Part shown: positions 20,406 to 33,452 of the stretch, piece after piece
Numbering within the stretch: the stretch's first letter is position 1
How the letters are laid out: every line of letters starts with the position of its first letter
From: Venturia oleaginea
Lineage: Eukaryota > Ascomycota > Dothideomycetes > Venturiales > Venturiaceae
Assembly: GCA_013176395.1 (NCBI GenBank)
Contig: JABMLP010000023.1
Location: 186,001 to 250,000 of the forward strand
DNA: 64,000 nt
Reading direction: 5' to 3'
Notes under the pieces: model-generated
Databases searched by the model: none
Told to the model about the DNA's origin: nothing
What the model saw: only the letters and a program-made list of their open reading frames with translations
Made by a program: the position numbers and the translations under genes

Positions 20406-21474
20406 TCAAGGCATGTTACAGACTCGGCGTGTGGCCGGATCATGCGCATAATCGAAAGCGGTGATGATGCCTCTGAGGTGCATGACTGCTCCAAAAACAG
20501 CAAACATGTGAAAGAGTTGATGAGAATTACCCCATATGTCGAATGTACCAGGTCGCCAGCGCTCTGGTATGCGAGCCTAAATGTATTAGCGATCTTGCTG
20601 GCCGAATTCGCGTGGAAATATAGTCACAGCGTATATGATAGCACCGGTGATATAAAGAAGTCCTTCGAGGAACAAAATATCCCAGCCCATCTGGGCATCG
20701 ACCTGGGCTCGACCCCATTTCTGGACGGCGTGGGTCATTGGGATTGCCCCGGACCAGCCGATGGAGACAAAAAGAAAGGCTCGAACACCACGCCATTTTG
20801 GGGTTCGGAATCTGGGGTTGGTACAAAAGGTTGCACAAGCCATGGTAATGATGGTTATCTGATGATTATTGTCAGCGCTGCCTTGAATACGTGGACGAAA
20901 AGCATACCCCAACGGAATACACTTTCCACCAAATCCTTTCACAGTAAAAGCCATAGTATGTAGCGGAGAAGACGGTGCCCACTATCAGAGCAAAGATACC
21001 ATATAAGTCTAGCAACAGCCAGCTGTGGTAAACCTCGTGGGAATGATTTCCGAAGGTGTGGAAAAACGCACTCAGGCCAAAACAAGTCAATGCGCCAGCA
21101 AAAAAACCACCAAAAACAAGTATGTCGTTGAGATCCGAGGTCGGGTATCGTTTGAGAAGATCGTTGAAGGTTGAAAACGCCCAAGATACAAAGAGAAGGA
21201 CACCAATGAGGTGGGAATATATATTTCCGGTTTGATTGTGTAGGTAGAACAGGGACTTGAGAGATTTCAGGTATGAATTGGAGACTCTCCGGTAATGTGC
21301 CAGGAGATATTCATTGTCGTGCTGCCAGTGCTCAATCTCATGGATTGTGCAAAGGAGCGCTCCTTCTAGACGCTCAGGAAGGATAGAAGACCCGATTGAG
21401 TCGTTCCGATCTGACTTTCTTCGCCGAGTTGATGGTGAGCTTCGAGATGATGGATTTGATGCCGTCTTGACCAT
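20406..21474 (-). CDS. PAQR / hemolysin III family receptor (Izh/adiponectin-receptor-like)
   Basis: Three exons, 21474-20908, 20858-20628 and 20576-20406, all phase 0; product 322 aa. After a basic Ser-rich N-terminus comes HEIEHWQHDNEYLLAHYR and the family signature HNQTGNIYSHLIG, seven membrane segments, SAFFHTFGNHSHEVYHSW, and the last signature PGTFDIWGNSHQLFHMF. The metal-binding set of PAQR proteins (His/Ser/Asp in SxxxH, and the HxxxH near the end) is present. Fungal members (Izh1-4) act in zinc and lipid homeostasis and behave as ceramidase-like membrane proteins. The second intron hides in-frame stops (TAA, TAG), so splicing is needed to reach the last exon. Confidence 0.92.
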
Positions 21475-22949
21475 TTCTGCGTCCAGGAGATTTGAGGTAA
21501 CGTGGATTCAAAATGGTGGACGATGTGGAAAGCGCCACAAATATATATTTCTCTTCGGGGGCGGGCGATAACGGGCCCACATTTTTCCAGAGAGAGGTGC
21601 CAATTTCCAAGAGAGGCGCAGGCGCAGCTAACCAGCGGCTCATTAATTACTACTAAACCGTTTCGGCAGCACCTGAATTATTTCACGTGCGACAGACGAG
21701 GGCTATTATTTGAGTTGGACAGAATCCAGACCACTCTCTGCTCCAAGTCCCCGACATGTTCTTCACCGCTGCAGCGGCGAAGTTGTACGCTTGTACAAGG
21801 GTCAAAACGTTCATCTTTGCTCTTCGTAACGTCGACGAGTTCGTTGGCTAAAGATAAGAGTTGGTTGTATACGAAACATATTGGACGACAGCAGCTTGCG
21901 CGTAAGCGAAGTCGTAACCGTTTCGGTCACGGCATCTAGCCTTTCAGGTGCATGAACGCTTGCAAGTGGGAGTTGATGAATTCCAGGTTGTGGATAGGAG
22001 GAGGTTTGGTTCATCGCGTCTCACATATTACTAAGCAGTCACGTGGATGTGGCATAGATTGGCCCGGAGGCGCGACCCGGGCACCGGGGATGCCGGGTCC
22101 TCCCGTCGAAAGATGCCAGGGCGAAGACGAACACATGGATCATGCAGCCAGGCAGTCAGGCATAAGGCAGAAAGGCATCCAGGCAGCCAGGCAGCCATGG
22201 GAAGGAACAGCAAGAGTGTTTCGACATTCGAGACTCTCTGTTCGCCAAGACAATGGATCATGTTGAACCTCGAGTTGGACGCGAGTGACAGACTGACAAG
22301 TTCCCACTGGCTGCTGATATGTCCATCACGGAGATGCCATGCCTTCAATCATCTCCCAGACAGGCTTTTAATCCTTGACATGTTCTAGATGCGTCCTATC
22401 TCTAGTATGAATTAGGGGCAAGCCTAATGACAAGATCCAAATCAGACACTACGTACACTCTAGACATCGCCTTACTCTTCCCGTTTCATCTTTCGCTGTA
22501 CAAACATCACTTCCAATACATACCACCTCAAGCAAAACTATGCACAAAGACACGCCTTTGCCCTGCGTACCCGCTTCATCCAACGCCGATTAGGGCCGAA
22601 AGAATCCTAGCCTAACATCACCCCGGAAAACCCCTTGTGGTGTTCCCACAGTGGGCAGGCCAGAGGGACTGCCGATCCATCTTCCTCTCGTCCATGAGCA
22701 TGGCTGTGTCTTCATTGAGGAGGAAGTTATATTGATTGATCATGTGAGTTTTCTGGAATTGGACTTAGAGTCAGGCCTGTGTTGTGTAATCGCCGAATCC
22801 TTTCCTCTTAAAGCAATCAGTTTCTGCCCTCTTTTGAATCTAGTCCGGCAACTGATGAAATCGATGCTTGTCCGATCCTGCATTTCACAACACAAATTTA
22901 GATACTATACTGACCAGCCGTCAAATGTCTCTCCCTGAAAGTTAGCAGC
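21475..22949. other. Intergenic 1.5 kb with short CAGGCAGC-type repeats
   Basis: Divergent promoter region between the PAQR gene and the histidine kinase gene. At 22136-22205 there is a run of imperfect CAGGCAGCC/AGGCAT units on the plus strand. No supported gene. Confidence 0.55.
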
Positions 22950-25900
22950 ATGGCGATAACATCTGACCGAGAGGCCTTTCGACAGCTGAACTCAACATGG
23001 AACAATTCCTTGATCATTGCTTCGATTGCCATATCATTCCTAGGTGCATTCACCTCCACGCAGCTCATGTGCCATGCGCGTATGTCTGTCAGATTCTCAA
23101 GCGTGCTGATCTGGTCCTTGGTGGGTTCTATGATCTTCGGTTTTTGTAGCATTTGGAGTCTACACATGGTTCGCGATGAATGTGAGTCCTAGTTTGGAAA
23201 TGGCGTCTAATTTCTACCATAGGTTGCTATGTTAGCATTTGAATTCGATTTGCTGGTCGAAATTGATGCTGGTTGGACTTTTTTGAGCTCGGTCCTTGCC
23301 GTGGGATTTACTTTTATGGCGCTCGCTATTGATCTCCTCTGGGATAGATACCAGCAACGAAGAAAAGGACCGCGTCGGAGAGCACGCCGTTCATCCCACG
23401 CACGATCACGTTCCATTTCACAGACCGCCAAACACAAGAGCCCAAGTAGTTCCGCTCCTCTTCTTCACGAAAATGATACAGATGACGAAGAGGACGTCGA
23501 TGCTAGCCCAGCGGCTGAAATGGTATCGGTAAATGTGGCGTACTCGTCAGATCCTTCAACTATGTCATATGCACATAGCTCCTATCGCTCCCCATCAGTG
23601 TCCTCAACAGGCAGGTCTGGATCAACTAAAGCCCCAAATGGACACATTCCGCCCAGACTGTCTTTCGGTGAAGAAGAAGCTACAGAGAATCCTGCCAATC
23701 CGACGGAATCGCGGACGAGAACGTCGAGCGAGTACTCATTATTCGGACAAACCACGAGCAGCTCGACTTCTCTAGGCCTGGGAAGTGCCATGGAATTGAT
23801 ATATCGTCGAAGCGGCCAACCGGCAAAAAACGCATTCGTTGCTACTGCCAATCTACTTTATGACGGATGTACGCCTCGCAACCTTTGGAAAGGCTTTATC
23901 TGGTCTCTCGCGATATCAAGTATGCATTACGCTGGAATTCTAGGCCTTCAGATTCCGCACGGATATGTACGATTCAACCCCGGACTTGTTGCTGTCTCGG
24001 CCATCATCAGTTGGGTTGTATGGTAAGTCTTTTTTCATTTTCAATTTATCAAAACTTGACTGTATCAAAACTGGAAGCATCGAGACGTGTATAATTGCTT
24101 CACAGCTCGTACGGTCTGCGAGCTGGCGTTGATGTTACGGATAACTTCCTAGGAATGCGTGGGACCTTTTTTTCCAGATGAGACCCATAAGCTCAATAGG
24201 AATCATCTTTGCACACAGTAGTCTTGTCTGCTTCCAGGTCCTTGCTAACTCTAAGCGAAGTACTGTTGCCATTCTTCTCATGGGCTCAATGGAGACTCAC
24301 TTGTCTCAACAAATTCTGTTCTCTGTTATTGCTGCGGCTGGTGTGGCCGCGATGCACTTTACAGGAATGGCTGCGACACGATTTTTTTCCAGTTCACCAC
24401 CCACAGAGATACGCGGTTACCCTCCAGCTCTTGCAAATGCGGTTGTTGTAATAGCAATTGTTACTTGCATCGCTGCCAATGTTTTGCTGGCACATTCTGC
24501 CACAATGTCACGGAACAAGCTTGCCGATCTTGTTGTCACTAGGAAGGAATTGTGGAAAACAATCGCCTTGAAAGAGAATGCAGAGGCCGCAGCACGTGCA
24601 CGGAGCGATTTCATTGCGAGTGCTAGTCATGAGATCAGGACACCGCTGCATCATTTGCAAGGATACTCCGATCTCCTGGCACAAACTGAACTTACGGACG
24701 AGGGGCGGTCGCTGTTGACTTCTATTCAACGGGCGACGAAGACACTTTCTCTGATTACCAACAACGTGCTCGACTGGTCCAAGTTTGAAAGGGATTCGGA
24801 ATCTGCATATCGTCCGGCGGCGGTGGACATTCGTGCAATATGCGAGAGCATAATAGTTCTCCTGCCAAATCTTGACGAAGAATCTCGAGTCCAGCTCTTT
24901 GTAGTTGTTGCACCGGACGTTCCCAAGACTCTATTTATGGATGAGACTTACATTCATCGTATCTTGATGAATCTTCTTTCCAATGCTTTGGTGAGTGCGA
25001 ATATCTGAAATGGCAATGCATGACTAACGAAGCCCAGAAATTCACCCGCACTGGATATATCTTACTGTCATTGCAACTGAGTGATGACAATCTCGTTGCC
25101 ATAGTCCAAGACACTGGCTGTGGTCTTGACCCGGCGTTTATTCCTGACATGTGGACTCCCTTCAAACAAGGCGAAGTCAGGGGTTCGGCACGCGGTAGGA
25201 TATCAGCAACCAACCAAAGAGTGACTTCCTCGTAGGCTAACAAAGTCTCCAGGCACCGGACTTGGCCTGAGTATCATCAAACAGCTTTTAGCTCGCATGA
25301 AAGGGACAATTGGTGTCGAGTCCAAGTACATGCATGCCGAGGACATCGGCCCAGAACTAGCAGGAACTACATTTACTGTCCAAATACCACTTCAATCGAC
25401 TATGGTCAGACTGCCAACGCCACTCAGTCAAGATCGCCCAAGGATAGCCATACTGTCCAAAACCATGACAAGAGCTACATCATGTCTCACAGAATGTTGG
25501 CAGTCGTTTGGATACATCGCCGAGGTAGTTTCCGACGTGGCAACACTTGTCCGCAGTGGATCCTGGAATTATGTGTGGGCTGAACTCGATTACCTCAACG
25601 AAAACACAAGTCAGTTTAAGCAATTACTTCGGAGCAAGAGCCTTCTCATTTTGGTCCCATACGACACACATGACTCTCTGGAAAGGCTGCCGACTCTGTT
25701 ATCTGCCCCTAATTTTGTAATGCTGCCCAAACCTCTCATCTGGCATACATTCGACCGACGAATAGCTACTTCAAAACATCGGCGACAATCCACCGCCCCT
25801 TCCCAGGCTCTTCGGTTCGCGCCCGAGGTCGAGGTCATAAACGAGAACGACGGTGGTGGCGAAGTCAAAATATCAAAGGAGGAAGAAGCTCCCAAAGTCA

Positions 25901-26329
25901 AACAAACAGTACTAATCGTTGAGGATAACCCAGTATGTCCTTTCTCTCATAAGTCAGCACAGACTCCTGCTGATAATCTAGATCAACCAAAAACTAGCAA
26001 AGAAAATGCTTCTCGCGCTCGGCTACGCCATCCTCTCCGCCGATGACGGCCAAGACGGCGTAGAAGCTATGCTCAAAAACGACGGTCTTGTCGACGTAAT
26101 ACTGATAGATCAATCTATGCCTCGAAAAGATGGCGTAACTGCCACCAGAGAAATTCGCGAATTGGAACAAGCGAAGAAGTTGAGCAGGAGGACTCCGATT
26201 ATTGCGGTTACTGCTGTGGTGAATACAGAGTCGAAGAGACTATTTGAGGAAGCGGGCGCTGATGACTTTTTGGCGAAACCGCTGAGTTTGGATAAGTTGA
26301 GGGATACGCTGATCCTTTATTCGACGTGA
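22950..26329 (+). CDS. MHYT-domain hybrid histidine kinase
   Basis: Six exons: 22950-23168, 23223-24022, 24261-24990, 25038-25194, 25253-25932 and 25982-26329; product about 977 aa. The N-terminus has MHYT-type membrane segments (SIWSLHMVAML; SSMHYAG; AAMHFTGM), interrupted by a Ser-rich loop at about residues 105-300. The kinase core follows: H-box FIASASHEIRTPLHH with the phospho-His, N-box HRILMNLLSNALKF, DTGCGLDP, and the G2 box GTGLGLS created by splicing at 25194/25253. A C-terminal receiver has VLIVEDNP, the phospho-Asp in VILIDQSMP, and the Lys in LAKPLS. MHYT modules are proposed to bind copper and sense O2, CO or NO; output runs via Ypd1-type phosphorelay. The first intron would use a weak GTTCGC donor to keep HMVAML; a GTGAGT 13 nt downstream is the alternative. 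Confidence 0.9.
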
Positions 26330-27009
26330 GGAGGTATGAATTTTGGATGCATGGATAGGGCGGTTGAGAGCTAGGCTCATGGCTTCGTACCAACAGAAGC
26401 TTACTCGAGGACGGAATGACAATGACAACGCTGGGGCCCAGTGTCTTTGAAATTCCGAAGCAGTTGGGATTGTGTGGAGGGTTCGGAGGAAGATGTGGGG
26501 GACGAGCGCGTAGACGTTCGACTACTTGGAACCATCATCGCTTCGCCGGATCTGGCTTACCTGGTGCCTAGTCCAAGTCGCTCCCGGTACGGTATCTCCA
26601 AGCGGCCACCATCACAGCCACAACAGATGTGTCATTTCTGATCTTCCATATTCTTCCGGAGATTCAAGTCACGTGTCGGAATCTAAGTTTTCAACTCGCC
26701 AGCGAGATCGAAGACACCCTAGGACCTTTTCGATCAATTGAGAGAGATGATGGCAATTGAAGAAACAGAATCTTTGAAAATGGTATGGTCAGGACGGTGT
26801 GAAATTATCTTGCTCCAAATGAGGAGAGACAGGTGAAGTTTTAACTTTTTGCATTTCATTTCTCATAAATTTTCCATCTTTCAAACTCGCTGGAGACATT
26901 AGCTCTTACAGCAAAGAACAGCACCTGTACAATATACCCACATCTATCCTATTCATTCCCATCCACTCAAAAGAAGATTCGTTAATGTGAACGCCTCGCA
27001 GCACAAACA
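26330..27009. other. Intergenic, convergent 3' ends
   Basis: About 680 bp between the 3' ends of the kinase and DUF3405 genes. AT-rich with short frames only. Confidence 0.6.
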
Positions 27010-29367
27010 TCAATCATCCAAATCTCCCCTCTTGACGGGATGCAAAACCATCTGCGGCAGGCACATCATGCCACCAATCCCGCCTTCCTTAACGCTCCTC
27101 CTCTCCCACTCTTTGCCTCCCAACTCCCCAAGCGCATCCTTCCCCTTCCACCCCATCCACCGTCTATACAGCACCCGCGGGAACTTGGCATGATAATACC
27201 AACTCCATGGCCTGAAATTGACTTCCCGATCTTGGTTGTAGATACTATCATTCCCCTGTCCCCACCGTCCTGGAACCCCACCATCAGAATTGAACACGGC
27301 ATCTGCGTAGCGTCCTGGCCACCTGACACCAGAATAAATAGGGTGAGGTGCATAGACGGCCTTAAAACCGTGTTGGAGTGCTACGGTTGTCGGCCACATC
27401 TCTGCTTGCATTGTTCGTCCCGCTTTGTTCTCCTCATGCATTGCCTGGAGGAGTTTTCGGGAAACGCGAATAACTGTGTTTATAAAGGCGCGACGGGGGA
27501 TGGATTTTTCGTTTGGATCGGCGAAGTCGTCGTCAGTAGGGTGGGCGCGATTGAAAACTGGGTGGACGCCTGGCGTGAAATTCCAGATTTTGTTGCGCAT
27601 AGCCCAGGTTGTGTTGACGGGGTCCCAGATGGGTAGGAGGGTGATCAAATCGGCTTCTTCCTTGACCCCCCATTGGAAGTTATCTTCTTCCATTGACGTG
27701 GGTGGTCTCGGACCGAGAGGTTCTTGATGGGAGGCATAGGGGGTCGGTCCCCATACTGGTTTGGGGATGAGACCTGCGGCCGAAGAGTTGGCGATGATAG
27801 CATTGGTGTCTTGCGTGTATGCTTCGAAAGACTTGCCGTGGTGAGCTGGGATATAGACTCGTGCGTTTCGTTCCCAAAGGTATTTCCTCGGCTGTTTTCG
27901 GGAGAACTCGGCTAACTTGTCTAGGAAGTTGAAGTGGTTGCCGATGAAGCGGACGTCCATTTCCCAATTCCAGACGTAGTCGAATTCCGGGTGATTTTGA
28001 GAGAACCATTGTACGGGCATAAATTGATGCCAGTAGACCTGCCAGTCAGTGACGTCGGGATACATGGTCTTGCACACTTCCTCGTTCCAGAGAATAGCAA
28101 TATCGCGCAGCTCTCGTGGCACATGTTTGGTCAGCATTCGGCGGTATGCTTGTCTATCAGTGAAAATGGGCTGAGTTTTGTCCTTGACGTTGACAAACAA
28201 AAAGATTTGATATTCGCCGCCTGTACGTAAGGACAGCTCTGAAATCATGGCGCGGATCGTCAAGATATCATTATCGCCATAGTTGTACCCTTCCCAAGTA
28301 CGTATCAGAATCGCGGTTCTGGATCGAAAATCTGGGCCAGATTCTCCTTGGGAGGTCTCGTCCCGCCGTATCTCTTCGTGGAACTTCTGTGGAGTGATCG
28401 GTCCTTCGGGCTTGGAGAAGTCCGGAAGCATTTTCGGTGGCTGGCGTGCGGAAGGAATAAACCGGTTTTGGTTCATCATCAAGCACTTGTTTTGCAAATC
28501 TCCCCATCGAATGTTCTGCCAGTCGATTTCGCTGACAGAGTTTCGAAGGTCTGGGTTAAATCCATAAGGTCCGTAGCGCTGGACTCGGTCCATGCAGATA
28601 CCATCGTCCATCCCCAGAGCCTTTGCAGAGCCGCCGAGCGGAGGAGGAAACCTCGAAGTCCGGACTGGATAGTGGCGCATAGTATCCGCCAAGTCGTCCT
28701 GCAACTCTATTCCACGAGGACCTATGCAGGTCCTGAAATCGCCTCGCCATTGCCTCTTCCACTCAGGTGCCGTGTAATGTGGATACGGTAGGTAGATGTC
28801 AGCAGAATTGGCCTGTTGCGGCGTAAATTGATCAGTGCCAGCTTTGTAGTAAAAGTCACGGTCGCTGAGAAAGCGTCAGTACAGTGGATGAACGTGAAAG
28901 AAAATAACGTACAGCTTGAAACCCTCCCATCGATTCGGGTCGTAATCCTTGTCTATGTAGTCCTCATATGGCGGCCAGTGACCGTTTCTGTGTTCTGGTC
29001 GACTCCAGTCGAGCATATCCTGCATATACTCATTTCGTTCCACCGGATCCTCCGTTGGTAGTGCTGGATGAAATCTGGTGAAGCTAGCGATCTCTGGACC
29101 ATACGATTCAGGTGATGATACTGATACTGTGGTCGTATGTATCACTAGATGTTGTTGCTGTAGTTCATCGTACCGGCCTGTCACCGGAGTGGGCAGAGGC
29201 GGTGAATGTAGCCGTGTTGATGTGACATCGTGCCTCCGGAAGCCATTTTCGTCATAAAGACCCGTAGCACCAAGAGCCTCACCTGGAGAGCGAAACCTCC
29301 ATGTTATCGTGATGTATGTGCAGACAGCGATGGCCAGAAGCGTGAGAGGACGGCCTATGAACAACAT
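27010..29367 (-). CDS. DUF3405 family protein, glycosyltransferase-like, type II membrane protein
   Basis: Two exons, 29367-28913 and 28864-27010, joined by a GTACGT...CTCAG intron to read WEGFKLDRDFYYKAG; product 769 aa. One N-terminal signal anchor (PLTLLAIAVCTYITITW) after MLFIGR suggests a Golgi/ER type II topology with the body in the lumen. The large C-terminal domain has the fungal DUF3405 layout: ILIRTWEGYNYGDNDILTIRAM, YDYVWNWEMDVRF-type block (FDYVWNWEMDVRFIGNH, with a DxD-like Asp-Val-Arg), KPVWGPTPYASHQEP, and PWSWYYHAKFPRVLYRRW at the end. The fold has been suggested to be glycosyltransferase-like; donor and acceptor are unknown. Confidence 0.88.
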
Positions 29368-31617
29368 TATCTTCGAGGTGACATTGGCAAAATCAAATGT
29401 CGAAATAGAAGAGAGAGGCGGACCTGTTATGGCAAATGATTAAGGTTTGAAGCTTCACACATGGATGTGGCTTGATTTCAGATCAGTGGAGACCCTTAGG
29501 GGTTTGCACAAACTGAAGCGACTCCTGAAACGGTGCGTGTGAGGGCGGAAAGCAAGTCAGTCAAGCGTAGGTACAGGACCAAGTGTGTGTCGCATGTTGT
29601 ATAATTCCGAAAGTGATCAGCACTGAACCTGGTCGTTCTTATGATTCAGCTTCCAAGCTCGGATGCCTTGTCTTTGAGAGTGTTCAAGAAGTTTTCCTTT
29701 CCCGGACGTCTCACGCGTGGGAGCAACAAATCCGCGTATCTCGATGGCTTGAGCGCCACTCGTTTTGCTGCTCCGTAGGAATTGCGATGAGAATTAAGCC
29801 TATAATAAGGCATTGATCGTTGCAAAAAAATTGACTCGATCGCCGTCATAGTAGGAGATGCGTGAAGGTACCAAATCCAATGTGGAAAGTAAGATGTCTC
29901 TCTTGACTCCATCACAACGGACGACAGCCTTCCAGCGTCTTCTCAAATTCTGCCGTCAACAGACTCCAGAGAGAGTCGCATTCAGATGACGTCCATGAAT
30001 CCTCTTGTCTGTGCAGAGTTATTTTTGGGACGCAGCTATGGAAGGGCTCATCTCGAAGACCTCCAGGCGTGGCATGCGATGAACGGTGTCTGAGTAACGA
30101 CATCCTCCTAAGGTCCGTGATGAGGGCATCCAATTGACGAGTTACAATGTAGACAGTTGTTCTGACACAGTAGTGGTTGGGTGTTAACGAGTAATGACAA
30201 ATGGAGTTCCATGTTTGAAGATGGAGGTCGGTGTCGATTTTTGCTTCGGCATCAAGGTTGCAGCCGGAACATTGGTGGGGAACTGGATACTAGCCTTAAG
30301 CCTGGGCGATAAGAGCCGCATGCAAGGGATGGCACACCAAGAAACCTCTCCATTGTCTGGTATCCATCATGCACTTCCGCTGCTATGAAAATGCGAAGGT
30401 GGCGCCCATCGAATGTCCCACAATCTCGTGGATCCATCGAGAAAACAGCTGCAAAATCTCGGTTGGAAAAACGGCCACATTTTGCTCGACTTCTCATTTT
30501 GGCTCGGAAATGTCGTCTTCATCTTGCGCATTCGTTCTTGCGGACGAGGAAATTGGATCCAATATTTTTTCTAGGGCTTTCTGCGCCCCCGTGGCGAACA
30601 GCTGTCACACGGGCGACCTGGAGGTGCTGTTGCGAAGCTTCTTTACGATCTGTTCGTCTGGTCTGTCTCGAGTATTTTTGGGTATGAATTCAAACCGAGA
30701 TGTCTTTTGCCCTGAGCTTCATGATGATTAAAGGGATTCAGACCCAGATCGTGAACGAGTGGCAAATACCGTGAATTGCGAAAGAGCTTGGAGAAGGTGT
30801 TGGGAGTACTAGGTCTGCGAGTCAAAGGAGTACATTAATGATGCTTGCGGAAATACAACGTCGGCTATGGTTTCCGTGGCTCGCACCTAAGCCGAGCAAT
30901 AGGAGAGCGGCTCTAGTCAAATGACCCAGGAAAGACACAGTGATCGATCTCGTCAGCTGCGAGGGAAGGAGAACCTTCTCGTAGCGAACAGCATCCCACA
31001 ACCTGTCAAAAGAAGGGCCCAGAACTTCTCCAGATCTGTCCATTAGGTTTGTCTCGTCTATTTTGGGTTTGCTCATGCTCTGCCCTCCGCTGACACCAAG
31101 GGCTTTAAGGTCGTATCAACCCAGGGAAAAACCGAGTGGTAAACATCGTGAAGGAGCCGCGAGAGAGGACGTGGAATATTTGCCCTGTAGCAGCAAGAGC
31201 CTCACAATAATGAAGAAATAGCCAATACCACATGATCCTTCTCCAAACATCTACTTTCGATAAGATGTCAAGTGACCGAATCTGGGGCTGCGAGAGGTTA
31301 CGGTAGTCCCCATTCTCTACCAATGCGTCGAATTATGGGCGGGACATATTATCTTGTGGACGAATCTTGAGTAGATTTCGAGCCTTCAAACTTCTTGGCA
31401 AAATCGTTGTCAGCATAACCTTTCTCAAGATCGAACAGAGAAAACCTATTAGAGGTCTTTCCTTGACTGTGTTCGTTAAGCTTGCCTCGTCTAATTGGGT
31501 ATGTCTACACGAGAAGAAGAAGCTGTTGTGCCCTAGAGAAAAGTGCCAGGAATTCACCGATACCGCCTTCAAATATGAGATGTCATTATGGAGCCACCCC
31601 ATCAATCCCAGACCCAT
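29368..31617. other. Gene-poor 2.2 kb with possible decayed duplicate segments
   Basis: No supported gene. On the minus strand the frames at 30822-31076 (MSKPKIDETNLMDRSGE...) and 31333-31617 (...TQLDEASLTNTVKERP...) share a diverged DNA stretch (around 31034-31064 and 31470-31500: ACCCAA-ATAGACGAG-CAA-C-TAA), which may be remnants of a duplicated gene. The frame 31105-31323 lies between them. No domain is recognised. Confidence 0.4.
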
Positions 31618-33091
31618 CTACTTCCATTTTTGGACAACGACGCCGCCACGTTGCAGTTCCTGTAGATCTCCTAACTTGACATTCTTGTCCTCCAGCTCCT
31701 TGTTCGGGAATGTCGTCATAAGTGCATACGCACGCTGTCCGCTCAATGTGCTGGCGCGATCGACGAATGAGTAAACTTCTCCGATAGTATGGGTAGTGTT
31801 GAAGCGGGAGGTCAGGCGTGTTCCATCTCCGAGACGAATTTGCAAAGTTATTGTAGGCTGGGCATCGCTCACTTCGACAGCTGGAGCTGCCGGTGTCTGG
31901 TTTGCGCTGCTTGGTATCTGCATCGAGGAGGACTCCGCGGTCGTAGAGGAGGCCGTAGCTACTCCTGGTGTTGGGCTGCCGAGTCGCTGACCGCTGCCAG
32001 AGAATGGTACGTACTTCTTCTTTGGTTGTACGTACTTTGCTTCTTTCTGGTTGTCCAAGTGTAAGTCCACCTCTTGGCTAGGCTCAACGTTCAAGAGATC
32101 TAATGGAGCGCGGCCGGACTGGATCATTTCCAGTGTCGCGGCATTTGCTGGATCGTCGTATCGGAAAAGAGGGCCGTCATCCACAGAAAAGCCATCCTGC
32201 CAGAGATGTAGTGTGCGGGTAACTCGAGGTGGTCGGCGTGTAACAGGTGTAGGGTCGATCACGACTCTGCTATCCTCTCCTTCGCCTCCCAAAGTCACTC
32301 CTCGTCCTGTGAACCGGGATGGGGGTGCGTCAGGCTCGTCGCCACCAGGTCGAGGTACGCCGCTAAAGCAAGTCAGTATTAATAGCGCGGTCTGTATTTC
32401 TAGATTGGTTCCGCTGTACATGAGCCTATTTGGACGTCGCAGTGATAGCACTATGTCGATGTTCATAATGGCTCACACACAATGAGTCAAAGCCACTTAC
32501 CGACGGGCGCGGTCCAGAATGCTATTGATCTGGTCCTGAGGATTGCCACCAGGGCCCTTGACAGCTAGACCGGATTTCTCTCCTCCAGCAAACATATCTG
32601 TGTCCTCATCTGAGTCTTCATCGTCATGTGTATGTCCGCCCTCGCCTTGAAGGTCCTTGATTGTTCTGGGTCCACCACCACGAGCTGGTGCCCGTCTTGA
32701 GGATGATGGTGGTGCTCTGGATGATGAGGCAGCTGCTGATGCAGGTGCTGGGCCGCCTCCAAGGGTTCTCCCGCCTCCAGCTACATAGCCGGTTGACGGA
32801 GCTGCTGGTGCTGGTGCTGGTGCTTTTAGTTCGTCCTCTTCCTCTTCCTCTACCTCCTCTGCTCCGGCATCACCTTCATCTCCTTCCCGTGCGGCGAACC
32901 AAGTAGATACTGCGGATTCGACATCCCAGTTGTGGGCGCGAAGGCAGTCATCGGCCTAGGGTCGAACTATTAGTAGCTATAGGTATAATATACGATCAAA
33001 TGAAGCTTCATACCTGTTTTGCAGACGCGTCTGTGAATGAGCAGAACTGCCCGATGAGCTGATCAGAGTTTGGGGGTAAGTCGGAGTCCAT
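31618..33091 (-). CDS. shp1: UBX domain protein Shp1/p47 (Cdc48 adaptor)
   Basis: Three exons, 33091-33014, 32955-32501 and 32362-31618; product 425 aa. Residues 1-50 form the UBA-like fold (QLIGQFCSFTDASAKQADDCLRAHNWDVESAV split by intron 1). An acidic and Ala/Pro/Gly-rich linker carries RTIKDLQGE. The SEP domain is at about 220-285 (RTLHLWQDGFSVDDGPLFRYDDPANA and IQSGRAPLDLLNVEP), and the C-terminal UBX domain at about 345-425 (TITLQIRLGDGTRL; TTFPNKELEDKNVKLGDL, which holds the FPN loop equivalent of the Cdc48-binding FPR). It brings Cdc48/p97 to ubiquitinated cargo and to Glc7/PP1 regulation, and in animals drives Golgi and ER membrane fusion. Divergent from Mim1 with a 361-bp shared promoter. 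Confidence 0.95.
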
Positions 33092-33452
33092 TGTGGTTAT
33101 TGGTATGGTGTTTGTTGTTTGTTTGTGAGAGAACTGAAGGTTGTACTCCTTATATGCATGGGGAGCTGTCTGCTTGCTTCCATTGAGCTGCGTTCCAGGG
33201 TGCGGCAAATGCTAAAACTCTCTACCGAACTTTCCAATCCGGTCGATAGACTTATCGATAGTGAAGTTTAATGATTCCTGACATCTAACGTCGTCGTCCT
33301 GAAGTATTTGAAGCTACTGCTAAAATACTCTATTCTTCCATCAACACACCGCGTTGATCAACAACTACACCCGTCCGCGAGGGGATAACCAACACTGTGA
33401 CTACGACTCCTCAAGGCAAAGGCCAGCTCCTCCCCAATTACTGCATCTAATC
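33092..33452. promoter_or_regulatory. Divergent promoter region, Shp1 and Mim1
   Basis: 361 bp separate the two start codons, so both promoters lie here. A near-palindrome, TCGATAGACTTATCGATAG, is at about 33243-33261. No clear TATA box for either gene. Confidence 0.5.

Noticed and set aside
22136..22205. CAGGCAGCC-type short repeats as a possible CRISPR-like or regulatory array
   Set aside because: Units are short, irregular and without spacers; simple-sequence repeat in a fungal genome.
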